A stretch of 64,000 bases of DNA. Source: Hymenobacter sediminicola (lineage in GTDB: Bacteria; Bacteroidota; Bacteroidia; Cytophagales; Hymenobacteraceae). This document shows positions 14,712-23,313 of the stretch, one piece after another. The DNA lies in contig NZ_CP060202.1 of assembly GCF_014250515.1 (NCBI RefSeq), forward strand, positions 679,001 to 743,000. Reading direction: 5' to 3'. Positions within the stretch are counted from its first letter, which is position 1. Each line of letters opens with the position of its first letter. Below the pieces are notes generated by a model that made no database searches, had not been told where the DNA came from, and saw nothing but the letters and a program-made list of their open reading frames with translations. A program made the translations under genes and the position numbers.

Positions 14712-16655
14712 TTAAAACTCGTGCAGCCGCTGGACAATGTTCCAGCGCAGTGCTACCGTCGGGAAAACGGTGTTCTGCGTGGGACTATCAGTGAAGCTCT
14801 GGCGGCGCATGATGAGCTTGGCATCCAGAAATACGTTCTGACGGGGCTGGTACGAAGCGGTAAAGTCGGTGTGGAGCAGTTGGCTCTGGTTGCCTTGGCC
14901 TACCGTATTGCCGAACTCGCTCACGCGGGAATTGTAGCTGAGTAGCACATTGCCGCCATAGTTCAGCACGCTCGGGTCGGTAGCATTAGGCCGGTCGAGC
15001 CCTTGCACGGTGTAGAAAGCCTTGGCTGTCAGCTGGAGGCGCGCAACAGGCTGGTAGCTCACGATACCGAGCATTTCGTAGAGGTTGGCGCCCATGGGGT
15101 GGGCTAGAGGCTGCTGGTAGTGCTGAAAGTTGGTGTACTGGTCTTCGTGCTCGTAGGTGTAGGGGCGAATGTAGTTGAACTCCGCCTGCACATCCAGATT
15201 CCGGATTCCGGCTACATCCACGTACTTGCCACCCAGCTGAAACGCCTGCTTGTTGGCCCACCACCCGTTGCCCGACCGGATCTGGCTCAATACAAACTCA
15301 TCCAGTACCAACTGCCCATACAGCTGCACCCGCTGCCGGATGTTCCATTTAAAATCGAGGCCCAGAATGGCGTTGTCGCCGGAGCCAATCTGCTGCTCGA
15401 TGGCGCGGTAGAAGATAATGGGGTTTAGGTATTGCAACTCATAATGGCCACTGCGGCGCGCAAACACGATGGCCTCGTACACTCCTACATTGAAATTAGG
15501 CGTTACATCATAGCTCAAATGGTGCACGTTCAGGTATTTCTTCTGATACACCGTGTCCATTGGGCTGCCGGCAGCATCACGCGTGCGTTCCACGGTCATT
15601 TCGGTGAACAGATTCTGATAGTTCAGCTTCCAGATGCGCGTATTCAGCTTCAGGAAGAAGTAGGGCGCACTATAGTCGGAAAGGATGAGGGAGCGGTAGC
15701 CGTTGCCGATGACGTTTCGGTCGTGGCCCAGCTGCACATTGATATGCTTGGTAGCCGCGTAGGTAATGTAGCCCCGCGCCGAAAAGAAGTCGTACTGGCT
15801 GCCGCCGATAGTCTTAAAATCCTTCCAATACCCTTCGTGGGGCACAATGGCGTCGCGGCGAATGCGCTGCTGCGCATAGAGCGGCACGGCCATCTGATTG
15901 TCGGCCAGAAACGTGTAGAAGCCCAGCCGCTGATCAATGACGCCTTCTACCTGCAGGCCACGGGTATTGAGAAAGCGCAGCCCATCGGTTTCCGAGTCCT
16001 TGCCCGCCGCTAGGCCCAGTACCGGATTCACGCGCAACGTAAAATCAGGAGTAGAAAGGCTGTAGAGGTCGGTTTGGCGCTGGTAGAAGTGCTTTAGTAC
16101 TGGCCGCTGGCTCTGGTTGAGAGCTGTAGCCTGAGTAGAGTAGTTCCAGTTGTCGCGCAGCAGGTATTCCGCGTTGAAACGGTCCTGAACCGAAAGATTA
16201 GCTGCATCAGCCAGCATCCGCTCGGCCAGTCGGGCCACGGCTGCGCGGGCATAAGGCCGCACGGCGGTCTGGAGGTCGCCCAGCGAATCGGAACCGTATT
16301 TAATGGCGTAGCGGTCAATCAGACGGTACACGTCTGGGTCGAGCGGTACAGTTACAACCCCCTGCAGATAAGAGGAGTTCAGCGCTACTGGCGCGGGAGC
16401 CACCACAGGGGGCATGGCCACGGTAGCAGCAACCGAGTCAGTAACAGAGGGAATCACGGCAGTGGGCACAGGTGCCGCAACAGGTGCCACCGGCACAGTT
16501 CGGGCGGCCTTGCGGCGCAGCAAACCGCGCCGGTTGCCACGCTGTGTTGAGTCGGCGGGAGGCACCGGCCCATCAAATTTCAGCGACATACTTTGCCCAA
16601 AGGCAGTATCCGTCAGCAAGGCACTCAGCGCCAGAAAGAGCAGAAGTTTTTTCAT
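14712..16655 (-). CDS. Outer-membrane beta-barrel protein, RemB/Wzi-like
   Basis: A 647-residue secreted protein with a signal peptide (MKKLLLFLALSALLTDTAFG). A Pro/Ala/Val-rich linker (about 30-100) leads to a helical region (LDPDVYRLIDRYAIKYGSDS) and then a long run of amphipathic strands. The segment GHDRNVIGNGYRSLILSDYS (about 310-330) is typical of Bacteroidota proteins annotated as capsule assembly Wzi family or gliding motility RemB. It probably sits in the outer membrane and takes part in surface polysaccharide or gliding. The exact role is not deducible. The ATG at 16655 starts the signal peptide; a TAGGTTTG box lies upstream (minus strand, 16695-16702). Confidence 0.65.
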   Translation of the reverse strand: MKKLLLFLALSALLTDTAFGQSMSLKFDGPVPPADSTQRGNRRGLLRRKAARTVPVAPVAAPVPTAVIPSVTDSVAATVAMPPVVAPAPVALNSSYLQGVVTVPLDPDVYRLIDRYAIKYGSDSLGDLQTAVRPYARAAVARLAERMLADAANLSVQDRFNAEYLLRDNWNYSTQATALNQSQRPVLKHFYQRQTDLYSLSTPDFTLRVNPVLGLAAGKDSETDGLRFLNTRGLQVEGVIDQRLGFYTFLADNQMAVPLYAQQRIRRDAIVPHEGYWKDFKTIGGSQYDFFSARGYITYAATKHINVQLGHDRNVIGNGYRSLILSDYSAPYFFLKLNTRIWKLNYQNLFTEMTVERTRDAAGSPMDTVYQKKYLNVHHLSYDVTPNFNVGVYEAIVFARRSGHYELQYLNPIIFYRAIEQQIGSGDNAILGLDFKWNIRQRVQLYGQLVLDEFVLSQIRSGNGWWANKQAFQLGGKYVDVAGIRNLDVQAEFNYIRPYTYEHEDQYTNFQHYQQPLAHPMGANLYEMLGIVSYQPVARLQLTAKAFYTVQGLDRPNATDPSVLNYGGNVLLSYNSRVSEFGNTVGQGNQSQLLHTDFTASYQPRQNVFLDAKLIMRRQSFTDSPTQNTVFPTVALRWNIVQRLHEF

Positions 16656-16946
16656 AGGGATAAGGCCGCATACGCAAAACGGCCGGCCGGGTCGCAAACC
16701 TACGCAGTTGCCACAACACTCGGACGCGCTACCTCGCAGCCGGTGTGTACTTCCCTCGTCTCACAAACTAGTATTTTCTCTCCTGCTCGGCCTATTTCGC
16801 AACTGCCTGCAACACTCCCAACGCCTTTCAGACTACCTGAAAACAACAGCATTGCCTATGCGGTCCGACAGCAGCTTCAGGTGTAGTAAGGAGGTAGCCC
16901 TAGCCGGATTATTCATCCAGCGTTTTCAGGACCGTACCTTTAGCCC

Positions 16947-17888
16947 ATGCCACTGCTGCTGCTCCGTCACTATCAACTTGATCTGGCTGCCTGGGATGCC
17001 TGCGTGGCGCAGGCTCGGCAAGTGGTGCCCTACGCCCAGAGCTGGTGGCTGGCCGCTACCGCCGGCCGCTGGGATGCCGTGGTGGAGTCGGGGGCGTCGG
17101 GCGAGTACCGGGCTGTGCTGCCGCTGCCGGTGCGGCGCTTGCCCTGGGGGCACGAGGTTCAGCAACCGGCTTTCACGCAGCAGCTGGGTTTGCTGACCAC
17201 CGCTGCCAGCTGCCACGCCGAGTTGCTGGATTTTCTGCCACTGCTACGCGGGCACTACCCCCGATTTTATTTGCAGCTACACACCGAGCAGGAATTAGCC
17301 ACCGCGCCTACCGGTTTTCAATTAGCTGAGCGCCTCACCTACCAACTGCCGCTAGCACCCAGCTACGCCACGCTGCACGCTGGCTACGCCGCTGACTACC
17401 GCCGCCGCCTGCGCCTGAACGCCCAACTACCCATGCCACTCACCGTGGCTCCTCTGACTGCCCTCGACGAAATGCTGGCTCTGTTCCGGCAGCACAGCGG
17501 CGAAGCGGCCGGCCTCAAAGACAAGCACTATCAGCAGCTGCGCACACTGTATGCTGCCCTGGAGCAGCACGGGCAGGCGCTGCCGCTGGCGGTGCGGAGC
17601 CCCGAAACCGGCGAACTGCTGGCTGGGGCGCTGTTTGTGCGCTACCGCACCCGGCTAGTGTACCTGTTTGCCGGAGCCTCGCCGGCTGGCAAAAAAGCTG
17701 GCGCGCCACTGCTGCTGCTCGACCATGTAATTCGGCAGCACGCCGGCACCGTAGGGCTGATTCTTGATTTTGAAGGCGGCATGATACCGTCTATTGCCCG
17801 TTTTTTTGCCAATTTCGGGGCCACGCCCGTGCCCTACGCGGCTCTTTCCTTCACCCAACGTCCCTGGTACCTGCAATGGATGCGCTGA
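16947..17888 (+). CDS. GNAT/FemAB-like acyltransferase, uncharacterised
   Basis: A 313-residue protein with the profile of peptidoglycan-bridge-type or CelD/BioF2-like GNAT proteins. An N-terminal half contains WDACVAQARQVVPYAQSWWL. A basic segment follows (YAADYRRRLRLNAQ), and the C-terminal GNAT-like half includes GELLAGALFVRYRTRLVYLF and GLILDFEGGMIPSIARFFAN. The substrate is unknown. The 3' end overlaps upp by 13 bases, which implies cotranscription and coupling. A TACCTTTA element sits 5 bases before the ATG. Confidence 0.65.
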   Translation: MPLLLLRHYQLDLAAWDACVAQARQVVPYAQSWWLAATAGRWDAVVESGASGEYRAVLPLPVRRLPWGHEVQQPAFTQQLGLLTTAASCHAELLDFLPLLRGHYPRFYLQLHTEQELATAPTGFQLAERLTYQLPLAPSYATLHAGYAADYRRRLRLNAQLPMPLTVAPLTALDEMLALFRQHSGEAAGLKDKHYQQLRTLYAALEQHGQALPLAVRSPETGELLAGALFVRYRTRLVYLFAGASPAGKKAGAPLLLLDHVIRQHAGTVGLILDFEGGMIPSIARFFANFGATPVPYAALSFTQRPWYLQWMR

Positions 17889-18568
17889 TTTCTCCTTCCG
17901 CTGACTCTGCCGCTGCTCCCGAAAGCCGCGTCCACGTCGTATGTGCCGAGCCTTCGGTGGCCAATCATTTCCTCGCCGAGTTGCGCGACGTGGAGGTGCA
18001 GCGCGACTCGCTACGGTTCCGCCGCAACCTGCAGCGCCTCGGCGAAATCATGGCTTACCGCATCAGCTCGCAGCTGAGCTACGTGGAAAAGGCCGTGAAA
18101 ACGCCGCTGGGCGAGTCGCGGAGCCTGCACCTACACGATTTTCCGGTGCTGGCTACCGTGCTGCGTGCCGGCCTGCCGTTTCACCAGGGCTTTCTCAACT
18201 ACTTCGATCAGTCGCCGAGTGCGTTTGTGGCCGCTTACCGCATCGAAGGCACCTCGCAGGTGCAGGTGCAGGTCGATTATCTATCGGCTCCGAGTCTGGA
18301 CGAACGGGTATTGATTCTAGTAGACCCGATGCTGGCCTCGGGCAAGTCGCTGGTGCAAACCTACCGGGCTATGCTGCGCTTCGGCACGCCACGGCAGGTG
18401 CACATTGCCGCTGTTATAGCCTCGCCGGAAGGCGTGGCGCATGTCACGCGCGAAATTCCGGAAGCTACGCTTTGGGTAGCCGCCATCGACGAAAAGCTCA
18501 ACGAACACGCCTACATCGTGCCGGGCCTTGGCGACGCCGGCGACCTGTCGTACGGCAGCAAGCTCTAA
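17876..18568 (+). CDS. upp: Uracil phosphoribosyltransferase
   Basis: A 230-residue enzyme that converts uracil and PRPP to UMP in pyrimidine salvage. The type I PRTase PRPP loop is VLILVDPMLASGKSLVQTY (145-163). VLRAGLPFHQG (95-105) and the C-terminal uracil-binding PGLGDAGDLSYG are as expected. The N-terminus is about 20 residues longer than usual. The first codons overlap the preceding gene, and a later start cannot be excluded. Confidence 0.93.
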   Translation: MDALISPSADSAAAPESRVHVVCAEPSVANHFLAELRDVEVQRDSLRFRRNLQRLGEIMAYRISSQLSYVEKAVKTPLGESRSLHLHDFPVLATVLRAGLPFHQGFLNYFDQSPSAFVAAYRIEGTSQVQVQVDYLSAPSLDERVLILVDPMLASGKSLVQTYRAMLRFGTPRQVHIAAVIASPEGVAHVTREIPEATLWVAAIDEKLNEHAYIVPGLGDAGDLSYGSKL

Positions 18569-18664
18569 AAGCCGCGCTCCGGTTTGGAACGCATTTTCGC
18601 GGGCCGACCTTATTTGATAACCTGACTTGCCGCTGGGTTCTTTGTAATTTTAGGCTCCACCCTG

Positions 18665-19153
18665 TTGCCTGTTCCACCCCTGCTGTTGTCTGTCGTGCTG
18701 CCTCAACTTCTCAAATACGCGTCTGTCTTTCTGCTGGGCATGGTCAAGTTCGTGGCCGCGCCAGTAGCCGGTATTGCGGCCGGGCTGCCTGTGGGCCTTA
18801 TCTGGGTGCTGTCGGTGGCGGGCATGATGACAACGGTCGTACTGATTTCGAGCGTGGGCAAAATGTGGGCCCTGCATCAGCGCCGCAAGCGTGAAGCCAA
18901 GGGTAAGCCCCTCTTTAGCCGCAAGAGTCGCCGTATTGTGGGCATCTTCCGGCGCTTCGGGATGGCCGGCATTGCTTTCCTGACGCCCATTCTGTTCAGC
19001 CCTATTGGCGGCACTGTCATTGCCACGCAATTGCACGTACCGCGCTGGCGCATCATGCTGCATATGCTTTGGAGTGCTGTGCTTTGGGGAGCTGCTTTTA
19101 CATTATTGGCCGTTAAGTTCAGCCACTTGCCCATCTTCGACCACTACCGCTAA
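18665..19153 (+). CDS. Small membrane protein of unknown function
   Basis: A protein of up to 162 residues with three hydrophobic segments (about 8-30, 35-63 and 125-147) around a basic loop (KMWALHQRRKREAKGKPLFS, RRIVGIFRRFG). A Pro-rich hydrophobic stretch AFLTPILFSPIGGTVIATQ resembles the re-entrant segments of DedA/small-export proteins, but I cannot assign the family. The start is unclear: TTG at 18665 or GTG at 18695 would keep the first segment, while the first ATG would remove part of it. Confidence 0.6.
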   Translation: MPVPPLLLSVVLPQLLKYASVFLLGMVKFVAAPVAGIAAGLPVGLIWVLSVAGMMTTVVLISSVGKMWALHQRRKREAKGKPLFSRKSRRIVGIFRRFGMAGIAFLTPILFSPIGGTVIATQLHVPRWRIMLHMLWSAVLWGAAFTLLAVKFSHLPIFDHYR

Positions 19154-19175
19154 AATTCAGCGGCGCGTGTTTTAT

Positions 19176-19227
19176 CATCAGTAAGCAAAAAGGCCTCGCG
19201 CGAGCGAGGCCTTTTTGCTTACTGATG
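19176..19227. terminator. Bidirectional terminator between convergent genes
   Basis: A near-perfect palindrome of about 52 bases: CATCAGTAAGC, A5, GGCCTCG on the left and CGAGGCC, T5, GCTTACTGATG on the right. It serves both the plus-strand membrane protein and the minus-strand helicase. Confidence 0.92.
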
Positions 19228-19247
19228 AAGGCTTGCACGCCAGTATG

Positions 19248-20678
19248 CTACTTATTACGGCGAGTCCGGGCCTTGGCACGAGCGGCCTTCACAGCTTTGG
19301 TGCCGGGGCGCGAGTCGCTGCCTTTGGTCGAATTGGCTTTGCTGCCTTTGGTGCTGCGGGTAGGACCCACCACGAAGGGGCGGCCGGTACGCTTATCGAT
19401 GGTCACACCGGGCTTGATCCACTCTTTGCGCTCATGAAAAGCGCCCTTGAACTCTGGGTCTTCGCGCTTGCGACGCTCGTCCTTCTCGCGGTCCATGTCC
19501 TGCTGTTCCTCAAACATGGTCGGCATCACCGTTACTTCCGGCGGCATTGGCACCAGCGGGATTTCCTGCCGGATCAGCTCCGAAATGCGCTGCATGTGGT
19601 GCATTTCGGCCTCGTTGGCGAAGGTGATGGCCGCACCGGTGTGCTGGGCCCGGCCCGTGCGCCCGATGCGGTGCACGTAGTCGTCGTACACCAGCGGCAC
19701 ATCGAAGTTGATGACGTGGCTTACCTGAGGGACATCAATACCGCGGGCTGCCACATCGGTAGCCACCAGAAAGCGGATATCACCGGCCTTGAAGGCTTCC
19801 ATGGCGTTGATGCGCACGTTCTGGCCTTTGTTGCCATGAATGACGCGTACCTCGCCGTGGGCTTTGCGCTGCAGGAAGCTGGCTACGTTGTCGGCGTGCT
19901 CTTTGGTGCGCGTAAAAATCAGAACCCGCTGGAAGGTGTCCCAATCGAGGAACAGATACTCGAGCAGGTTGATTTTGGTGAGCAGATTGGGCACCTCATA
20001 TAGCTGCTGGGTCACGGTCTGGGCCGAGGTAGCGGCCGGCGTTACTTCCACCCGTACCGGAAACTCCAGAAACTCTTCGCTCAGCACCGTTACCTTATCG
20101 GGCATGGTGGCCGAGAACAGCACGTTCTGCCGCTTGCTCGGAATAACTTCCAGAATGCGCCGGATCTGGGGCATGAAACCCATGTCCATCATCTTATCGG
20201 CCTCGTCCATCACCAGCGTCTTCAGCTCTTTCAGCACCAAGTCACCGCGCAAGTAGAGTTCCAGCAGGCGGCCTGGTGTGGCAATCAGGATATCGACGCC
20301 TTGGGCAATAGTTTCAATCTGGGTCTTTGGTCCCAGCCCGCCATAGATGGCAAAAATGCGCAGGTCGGTGTTGACGGCCAATTTCTTGAGGTGGCTTTCC
20401 AACTGCATGGCCAGCTCACGGGTAGGAGCCAGCACCAGGCCGCGCGGATGGGTGCCCTGCGCGTATTTCACTTTCATGAGCAGCGGCAGCCCGAAGGCAG
20501 CCGTTTTGCCGGTGCCTGTTTGCGCAATGCCCAGCACATCGTGGCCGGCCAGCAGGAGCGGAATGGTCTGCTGCTGTACAGGCGTAGGTTCCGTAAAACC
20601 GGCCTCGGCCACTGCCGTAAGCAGTTGCTTGTTAATCTTGAAATCGGAGAAGGCGAGGGGCTGCGGCGTATCAGACAT
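19248..20678 (-). CDS. DEAD-box ATP-dependent RNA helicase
   Basis: A 476-residue RhlE-type helicase. Q-motif FSDFKINKQLL; Walker A AQTGTGKT (52-59); PTRELAMQL; the DEAD box in VMDEADKMMDMGF; FSATMP; ARGIDVPQVSHVINFD; HRIGRTGRA. The C-terminal 60 residues are Lys/Arg/Ser-rich and ought to bind RNA. Likely roles are ribosome assembly or mRNA turnover. A TACCTTTG box lies on the minus strand at 20701-20708, 23 bases before the ATG. Confidence 0.92.
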   Translation of the reverse strand: MSDTPQPLAFSDFKINKQLLTAVAEAGFTEPTPVQQQTIPLLLAGHDVLGIAQTGTGKTAAFGLPLLMKVKYAQGTHPRGLVLAPTRELAMQLESHLKKLAVNTDLRIFAIYGGLGPKTQIETIAQGVDILIATPGRLLELYLRGDLVLKELKTLVMDEADKMMDMGFMPQIRRILEVIPSKRQNVLFSATMPDKVTVLSEEFLEFPVRVEVTPAATSAQTVTQQLYEVPNLLTKINLLEYLFLDWDTFQRVLIFTRTKEHADNVASFLQRKAHGEVRVIHGNKGQNVRINAMEAFKAGDIRFLVATDVAARGIDVPQVSHVINFDVPLVYDDYVHRIGRTGRAQHTGAAITFANEAEMHHMQRISELIRQEIPLVPMPPEVTVMPTMFEEQQDMDREKDERRKREDPEFKGAFHERKEWIKPGVTIDKRTGRPFVVGPTRSTKGSKANSTKGSDSRPGTKAVKAARAKARTRRNK

Positions 20679-20771
20679 GCTAAAAGGGTATTACGAACTA
20701 CAAAGGTACGGGGAATGCTGACGGGCACCGGCAGTAGCCTGCATCTTCGCGGAAAAAAATACCCTTCAGAG

Positions 20772-20802
20772 TTTGTAAATCTGCCATTGAGCACTACTTT
20801 TG
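20772..20802 (+). promoter_or_regulatory. Bacteroidota-type promoter of tRNA-His
   Basis: TTTG (20772-20775), a 19-base spacer, then TACTTTTG (20795-20802) fit the -33/-7 consensus TTTG-N19-TAnnTTTG exactly. The tRNA begins 18 bases later. Confidence 0.8.
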
Positions 20803-20820
20803 TTGCTCAATAGCACACAC

Positions 20821-20896
<76 letters not shown>

Positions 20897-20901
20897 ACTC
20901 T

Positions 20902-20935
20902 AAAAGGCCTCAAACGTAATGTGTGAGGCCTTTTT
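20902..20935 (+). terminator. Terminator after tRNA-His
   Basis: GGCCTC (20906-20911) pairs with GAGGCC (20925-20930), preceded by A4 and followed by T5. Confidence 0.85.
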
Positions 20936-21098
20936 CTTTGCTCTACCGGCTTCCTCATCTAGCTGTCTGGTTCAACTCGCAGTCCAAGGTTCAGATGGCC
21001 CGCCGCAATAATATCTGCCCGACTGCGGAAGGATTTGGATATTTGTGACGTTGCTAGGCAGCAGAATACTGTATGAATCACCTTTTTCCTCTTTGCAT

Positions 21099-22031
21099 AT
21101 GAGTCTGGTCGTTATCGGGTCCGTGGCGTTCGACGCGCTGGAAACGCCTTTTGGCAAAACCGACAAAATCATCGGTGGCGCCGCTACCTACATTTCGCTG
21201 TCGGCGAGCTATTCCGTGAAGCCGGTAAAACTGGTAGCCGTCGTCGGCGACGACTTTCCGCAGTCGGATATTGACTTGCTTCAGCAGCACGGCGCCGATA
21301 CGGAGGGCCTACAGATTAAGCAGGGCGAAAAGTCGTTTTTCTGGTCGGGCAAGTATGCCAACGACCTGAACTCGCGCGAAACGCTGGTAACGGAGCTCAA
21401 CGTACTGGCCGATTTCGACCCGGTTATTCCCGATTCGTACCAGGATTGCAAGTATCTGATGCTGGGCAATCTGACGCCCCAGATTCAGCGCCTCGTGATT
21501 CAGCGCCTCGTCAATCGGCCCAAGCTTATCGTGATGGACACGATGAACTTCTGGATGGACATTGCGCTGGAAGAACTGAAAACGACCATCGAAATGGTGG
21601 ACGTACTCAGCATTAACGATGAGGAAGCTCGTCAGCTTTCCGGCCAGCACTCGTTGGTGAAGGCTGCCAAAATTATTCTAGATATGGGCCCTAAGTATCT
21701 CATCATCAAGAAAGGCGAGCATGGCGCGCTGCTGTTTGATAAGAAGCAGATCTTCTTTGCACCTGCTCTGCCGCTGGAAGAAGTATTCGACCCGACCGGT
21801 GCCGGCGACACGTTTGCTGGTGGCTTCATTGGCTACCTCGCCGCTACCGACGACATCAGCTTCGAGAACATGAAACGCGCCGTTATTCACGGCTCGGCTA
21901 TGGCCTCGTTCTGCGTAGAAAAGTTCGGCACGGAGCGCCTGCTGAACCTGAGCCAGGAGGAAATCGAAGCGCGCGAACAGCAGTTCGCTGACCTTGTGGC
22001 CGTAGCTCCGGTTGCGGTGGCTGCTTCGTAG
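21099..22031 (+). CDS. PfkB-family sugar/nucleoside kinase
   Basis: A 310-residue ribokinase-fold kinase. N-terminal LVVIGSVAFDALETPFG and GGAATYISLSAS; C-terminal catalytic signature DPTGAGDTFAGGFIGYLA with the catalytic Asp in GAGD. Long variable segments leave the substrate (sugar, adenosine-like or other) open. The ATG at 21099 was chosen because the family sequence begins there; an upstream in-frame ATG adds 18 residues with no family character. The gene stands alone and ends at a terminator. Confidence 0.85.
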   Translation: MSLVVIGSVAFDALETPFGKTDKIIGGAATYISLSASYSVKPVKLVAVVGDDFPQSDIDLLQQHGADTEGLQIKQGEKSFFWSGKYANDLNSRETLVTELNVLADFDPVIPDSYQDCKYLMLGNLTPQIQRLVIQRLVNRPKLIVMDTMNFWMDIALEELKTTIEMVDVLSINDEEARQLSGQHSLVKAAKIILDMGPKYLIIKKGEHGALLFDKKQIFFAPALPLEEVFDPTGAGDTFAGGFIGYLAATDDISFENMKRAVIHGSAMASFCVEKFGTERLLNLSQEEIEAREQQFADLVAVAPVAVAAS

Positions 22032-22054
22032 CAAGCTTCTTAATTCGTATAGGA

Positions 22055-22084
22055 AACCCCGGGGCGTTAGGCTCGGGGTTTTTT
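22055..22084 (+). terminator. Terminator after the PfkB kinase gene
   Basis: AACCCCG (22055-22061) pairs with CGGGGTT (22074-22080), followed by a T-run. Confidence 0.85.
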
Positions 22085-22162
22085 GTTGCCCGTATTTTGC
22101 GCAACCCCGCAGCCGGCTGGGCGGTACAAGGAATATTCATCCACCCGTAAATCCCCACGGCC

Positions 22163-22411
22163 ATGAGCATGAGCAAAAAACAAACCGACCTGACGAACGA
22201 CCAAACTTCTGTCAATCCGGCTGCCAATACCAAAAAGAAAAGCACGCAAGTCCAGAATCCGAACGTGAGTAACGTATCCACGCACGGCAACACAACCGAC
22301 GGCAACTCTTCGGGCGACAACAATATTCCGCCCATCCGCAACAACCCGCAAGGCAACAAGCCGATGTCGGTTGACGGCAGTGGCAAAGGTCCCGGCCGCA
22401 AAGCCGACTAA
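22163..22411 (+). CDS. Small hydrophilic Asn/Ser/Thr-rich protein
   Basis: An 82-residue, apparently disordered protein with KKQTDLTNDQTS at the start, Asn/Gly/Ser-rich middle (HGNTTDGNSSGDNN) and a basic GKGPGRKAD end. No Trp or Tyr, no signal peptide, no known domain. It is framed by its own terminator and has even codon use, so it is probably real. A second ATG lies two codons in (22169). Function unknown. Confidence 0.6.
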   Translation: MSMSKKQTDLTNDQTSVNPAANTKKKSTQVQNPNVSNVSTHGNTTDGNSSGDNNIPPIRNNPQGNKPMSVDGSGKGPGRKAD

Positions 22412-22424
22412 CCATCTAAGCGAC

Positions 22425-22461
22425 AAAAAAGCCCCGCCAAAATATCTGGCGGGGCTTTTTT
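22425..22461. terminator. Bidirectional terminator between convergent genes
   Basis: A6, GCCCCGCCA (22431-22439), a 7-base loop, TGGCGGGGC (22447-22455), T6. It serves the small plus-strand gene and the minus-strand lipoprotein gene. Confidence 0.92.
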
Positions 22462-22475
22462 GTGCAACGAAATTA

Positions 22476-23291
22476 CTACGGAACCACCGTGAGGCGCACC
22501 ACGCGAGTGTCTACGTCGCCGTTGTCGAAGAAGTCCTGCTCGAAGAGAATGGTTTTGTTGTCGAGCCAGCGGGGCTGCGTGCAGCCCCATTCGGTTTGCC
22601 GTTCCCAAAGCAACCGGAGCGTGGTGCCATCCACTGACCAGAGTTGCAGGCCGCTGGGTTCGTAGCGGGCCAGCACATCGGAATTGCCACATACGAAATG
22701 CCGGCCATCGGGCGCAACTGCCGGCGGACTCCAAATACGGGTGCGGCGGCCAGTGCGCTGATCAACCAGCATGAAGTAGCCACCTTCATACAAGTGTACC
22801 GATACCAGCCATTGATGAATAGTGGGTAGGCTGGATAGATATTCGTAGCCAACGTTGGCATCGGGGTTTTCCGTGGGGTTGTTGCGCAGCTGGAGCGGCT
22901 TGGCCTTGCTGGGATACAGCCACAGGGTATTGCCGTTGCGGCGCACCGTTTTGCCGGCCGTGCGCAGGCGCTGCCGCTCTTCGGCCGCAAAATCGAAGGC
23001 CTCTTCCTCTTCGGCAGAAGCCGGCGCGGCAGGCAGCACCAGCGGCTGGGGCAGCCGCTCATAGAGCCCGCGCGACGCCTGATGAATCGGGAGGACGCGG
23101 CCTGGTACCTGCACCAGCGTATCGAGGTGGCCGAGGCGGTAGATGCGTGGCGGTTGCGGCCGAGGCAGCCGGGGCGCGGGTGCCACTACGGGTACACCGG
23201 GCTGGCTCCGCTCGGTGGGGCCGCGGAAGGAACAACTCAACAAAAGCACTGCCAGTGGCAAAACCACTATTAGTGCGCGAAGCCGGAACAT
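22476..23291 (-). CDS. Putative lipoprotein of unknown function
   Basis: A 271-residue protein with a lipoprotein signal (hydrophobic run, then LLLSCSF with the lipobox Cys at about 20). A Pro-rich linker follows (VPVVAPAPRLPRPQPPRI). The C-terminal part repeats strand-like motifs (HLYEGGYFMLVDQRTGRRTR, DGRHFVCGNSDVLARYEP, LRLLWERQTEWGCTQPRWLD), suggesting beta-propeller-like blades. No enzyme motif seen. Probably a periplasmic membrane-anchored protein. Confidence 0.65.
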   Translation of the reverse strand: MFRLRALIVVLPLAVLLLSCSFRGPTERSQPGVPVVAPAPRLPRPQPPRIYRLGHLDTLVQVPGRVLPIHQASRGLYERLPQPLVLPAAPASAEEEEAFDFAAEERQRLRTAGKTVRRNGNTLWLYPSKAKPLQLRNNPTENPDANVGYEYLSSLPTIHQWLVSVHLYEGGYFMLVDQRTGRRTRIWSPPAVAPDGRHFVCGNSDVLARYEPSGLQLWSVDGTTLRLLWERQTEWGCTQPRWLDNKTILFEQDFFDNGDVDTRVVRLTVVP

Positions 23292-23313
23292 GGGAGTAGA
23301 GTAAAAGCTGCGC

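Noticed and set aside
19215..20256. Long plus-strand frames opposite the DEAD-box helicase, and similar long antisense frames opposite other GC-rich genes
   Set aside because: They mirror codon bias of the real genes and carry no domain of their own.
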